This document shows positions 62,471 to 64,000 of a DNA stretch of 64,000 bases, in pieces. Source of the stretch: Chloroflexi bacterium OHK40 (lineage in GTDB: Bacteria > Chloroflexota > Chloroflexia > Chloroflexales > Chloroflexaceae). Below the pieces are notes generated by a model, which did not search any database, was not told the origin of the DNA, and saw only the letters and a program-made list of their open reading frames with translations. Made by a program: the position numbers and the translations under genes. The number at the start of each line of letters is the position of its first letter. Positions within the stretch are counted from its first letter, which is position 1. The DNA lies in NCBI GenBank assembly GCA_004367505.1, contig SFCB01000137.1:1-64000 (forward strand). Direction: 5' to 3'.

Positions 62471-63589
62471 GTGGTTTCAACGCTCCGGGTTGCGCTCCTG
62501 GCGTTGATCGTCGCGCTCATCAGCGCGTGCGGCTCCGCCCCTGCTACCGCGCCGACAAATGCCCCGGCTGAGCCGGCTGCTCAGCCCACGGCTGCTCCTG
62601 CGGCCGAACCGACTGCCGCTCCGGCTGCGGGCGGCACCGCCACCGATCAGGGCGCCTGCACGCCCGAAGCTGCCAGCGGAGCCATGCCAGAGGGCAAGCT
62701 GCGGATGGTGATTGGCACCGGTGGCACTGGCGGCGTCTTCTTCCCCTACGGTGGCGGCCTGGCCCGCATCCTCACCGAGCGTATGCCCAACGCCGAGGCC
62801 ACCGCCGAAGAGACGGGCGGCTCGGTGGACAATATGAAGCTGGTGGGCGGTGGTGAGGCCGATATCGGGATGTCCACCGTGGATTCGGCCTACGACGCTT
62901 CGATTGGCGCGGGCGCCTACCAGGACACTGGCCCCATCCCGGCCTGCACGATTGCCGTACTCTACACCAGCTTCGTCCATGTGGTGGCTTCCGAGGCCTC
63001 GGGGATCAACACGGTTGAGGATATGGCCGGCAAACGCATCTCGGTGGGCTCCGCCGGAAGCTCCACCGAGGGTGCGGCCGACCGGGTGCTCGAAGCGGCG
63101 GGCCTTGATCCGCAGAGCGACATCACCCGCGATAACCTGAGCGTCGCCGAGTCGGTGGCCGCGATGAAAGACCAGAAGATTGACGCCTTCTTCTGGATCG
63201 GTGGCCTGCCCACCGCCGCCGTGACCGATCTCGTTTCCACGCCGAATATCAGCGTGAAGTTTATCCCCACGGCCCAGTACGTGGACTCGATCGTCGCCAA
63301 GTATGGCCCGGTCTACCGCGCCTTCGACCTGCCTGCGGGAACCTACGCCGGCTTCGATGAGCCGATCCCCGGGATCGGCATTGGCAACATCCTCTTTGTG
63401 AACGCGGCGATGCCCGAAGAGCAGGTCTACCTGATCCTGACCACAATCTTCGACAATCTTGAGGAGGTGCGGCAGATCCACCCCGAGGCCGAGAAGCTGA
63501 GCCTGGAGACGGCGGCCGTCGGCTCGTCGATCCCCTTCCACCCGGGCGCGATACGCTTCTACACCGAGAAGGGCGTCTGGAACCCCTAG
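62471..63589 (+). CDS. TAXI-family TRAP transporter solute-binding lipoprotein
   Basis: A 372-aa extracellular binding protein. The N-terminal signal ends in the lipobox LISAC near residue 18, then an Ala/Pro/Thr-rich linker (to about 60). The TAXI domain has MVIGTGGTGGVFFPYGGGLARIL, EETGGSVDNMKLVGGGEADIGM, GKRISVGSAGSSTE and DAFFWIGGLPTAA, all family marks. It captures a small carboxylate such as glutamate, or an unknown substrate, for the fused TRAP permease that begins at 63895. The GTG start follows AAGGAGG at 6 bases. The operon also contains the tandem repeat at 63631-63720. Confidence 0.94.
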   Translation: MVSTLRVALLALIVALISACGSAPATAPTNAPAEPAAQPTAAPAAEPTAAPAAGGTATDQGACTPEAASGAMPEGKLRMVIGTGGTGGVFFPYGGGLARILTERMPNAEATAEETGGSVDNMKLVGGGEADIGMSTVDSAYDASIGAGAYQDTGPIPACTIAVLYTSFVHVVASEASGINTVEDMAGKRISVGSAGSSTEGAADRVLEAAGLDPQSDITRDNLSVAESVAAMKDQKIDAFFWIGGLPTAAVTDLVSTPNISVKFIPTAQYVDSIVAKYGPVYRAFDLPAGTYAGFDEPIPGIGIGNILFVNAAMPEEQVYLILTTIFDNLEEVRQIHPEAEKLSLETAAVGSSIPFHPGAIRFYTEKGVWNP

Positions 63590-63618
63590 TGGCCGATCAC
63601 CCTGATCGCGCAGCGTAA

Positions 63619-63639
63619 AGACGCCCCAACGGGGCGTCT
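63619..63639. terminator. 9-bp hairpin after TAXI gene
   Basis: AGACGCCCC, loop AAC, GGGGCGTCT: the same stem as 2368-2388. It may attenuate read-through from the binding protein to the permease. No U-tract is present. Confidence 0.45.
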
Positions 63640-63720
63640 CGTCCCAGCGGGGCGTCTCGTCCCAGCGGGGCGTCTCGTCCCAGCGGGGCGTCTCGCCCCA
63701 GCGGGGCGTCTCAGCCCGGC
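63631..63720. repeat. 18-bp tandem repeat, five copies
   Basis: Five contiguous units of GGGGCGTCTCGTCCCAGC begin at 63631, 63649, 63667, 63685 and 63703. The first three are identical and the last two carry changes. The unit equals the right arm of the hairpin at 63619 plus a spacer, so the array likely grew from element B-type sequence. Confidence 0.9.
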
Positions 63721-63894
63721 GGGAAGGGCGGCGCGCAGCACGCTTCTTCCCGCCTTCAGGCTGTGGGTGTTGCTGTCGATGGCGACGGGCGCAGGGGGCC
63801 GGGTAGCCACGCTCGCCGCATGTCTCACCGGGCGGACCGGGTTCTACGGCCCTGGCCCCTGGGTGCCGGCCCCTCCCAGCGCGCGGAGCGAACT

Positions 63895-64000
63895 ATGTCC
63901 ACCTCCCGGGAGCCAGCATCGGCCAGTGCGCCGCAGAGCGACGATGAGCCGATCAGCGAGGCGAAGGTCGCCGAGATCATCGAGGAGTTCGAGGCTGAGT
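63895..64000 (+). CDS. TRAP transporter fused permease, N-terminal fragment (runs off the window)
   Basis: Only the first 35 residues are present, starting MSTSREPASASAPQ and ending SEAKVAEIIEEFEAE. This polar acidic start just before the membrane part matches fused DctQM-type TRAP permeases that follow TAXI binding proteins. ATG 63895 has GGAG at 6 bases. The identification rests mainly on gene order. Confidence 0.55.
   Translation, partial: MSTSREPASASAPQSDDEPISEAKVAEIIEEFEAE

Larger units (their letters stand above)
63590..63894. other. 305-bp gap between binding-protein and permease genes
   Basis: It holds a 9-bp hairpin at 63619-63639 and a five-copy 18-bp tandem array at 63631-63720, then about 170 bases without recognised features. 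No gene is seen. The minus-strand frame through the array translates to Arg/Pro repeats and is a product of the repeat. Confidence 0.6.

Noticed and set aside
63631-63720. CRISPR array
   Set aside because: Units are contiguous 18-mers without unique spacers, and no cas genes are present. It is a simple tandem repeat.
63586-63828. 80-aa minus-strand frame with Arg-Arg-Pro-Ala-Gly repeats
   Set aside because: It is a translation of the 18-bp tandem array, with no ribosome-binding site or homology.

Overview
The window looks like chromosome from a filamentous, probably gliding member of the Chloroflexota (class Chloroflexia). This is an inference from high GC, many GTG starts, extended -10 promoters, a myo-inositol-phosphate synthase, several GT39-type membrane glycosyltransferases with Chloroflexota-style extra domains, and small GC-rich interspersed palindromes. 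No rRNA, tRNA, CRISPR array, transposase or phage gene was found.

Layout. (1) 1-11.8 kb: orphan GAF histidine kinase, Rieske ferredoxin, membrane GAF adenylate cyclase, a GT39 and a BcsA-like GT2 glycosyltransferase, two tiny membrane proteins (PLDc_N-like and PspC) and an M23 lipoprotein peptidase. (2) 11.9-19.7 kb, minus strand: a seven-gene unit. Its first gene encodes a NiFe-hydrogenase/NuoD-like large subunit that keeps all four metal-ligand cysteines. Four complex-I/Hyf-like membrane proteins follow, then an ABC exporter ATPase and permease. No small (NuoB-like) or ferredoxin subunit is present. This is the best candidate for an undescribed system. (3) 20-29 kb: housekeeping and envelope genes (argD-like, purA, glutaredoxin, sucC, gmd, a polyprenol-type GT2, inositol-phosphate synthase). 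(4) 29.2-43.3 kb: a signal-transduction block on the plus strand. It runs CheW, CheW-like, MCP, CheA-REC, CheY, CheB, CheR-TPR, PP2C phosphatase, TPR protein, RsbW-like kinase, RsbV-like STAS, receiver, REC-GAF-HD-GYP. It joins chemotaxis-type signalling to a partner switch and to c-di-GMP hydrolysis. (5) 43.5-46.9 kb: gyrA, preceded by a perfect Gram-positive-type LexA box, then a metallophosphoesterase. (6) 47-58 kb: a tightly overlapping operon of four large GT39-like membrane proteins and one GT4 enzyme, in which a beta-sandwich module has moved between N and C termini. (7) 58-64 kb: patatin-like lipase, CoxE-like VWA protein, TPR-like protein, haloacetate-dehalogenase-like hydrolase, and the start of a TAXI-TRAP transporter operon that runs off the window.

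Repeats: a composite element (65-bp unit plus 58-bp tail) occurs at 8877-9064 (unit duplicated) and 19821-19943. A second hairpin element occurs at 2332-2400 and 19951-20020, directly beside the first at the latter site. A GAGACGCAGC palindrome occurs at 3-26 and 46153-46190, and an 18-bp tandem array lies at 63631-63720.

Coding calls rest on reading translations and motifs by eye. Start codons were chosen from Shine-Dalgarno placement and homology boundaries. Promoters and terminators are pattern matches only.
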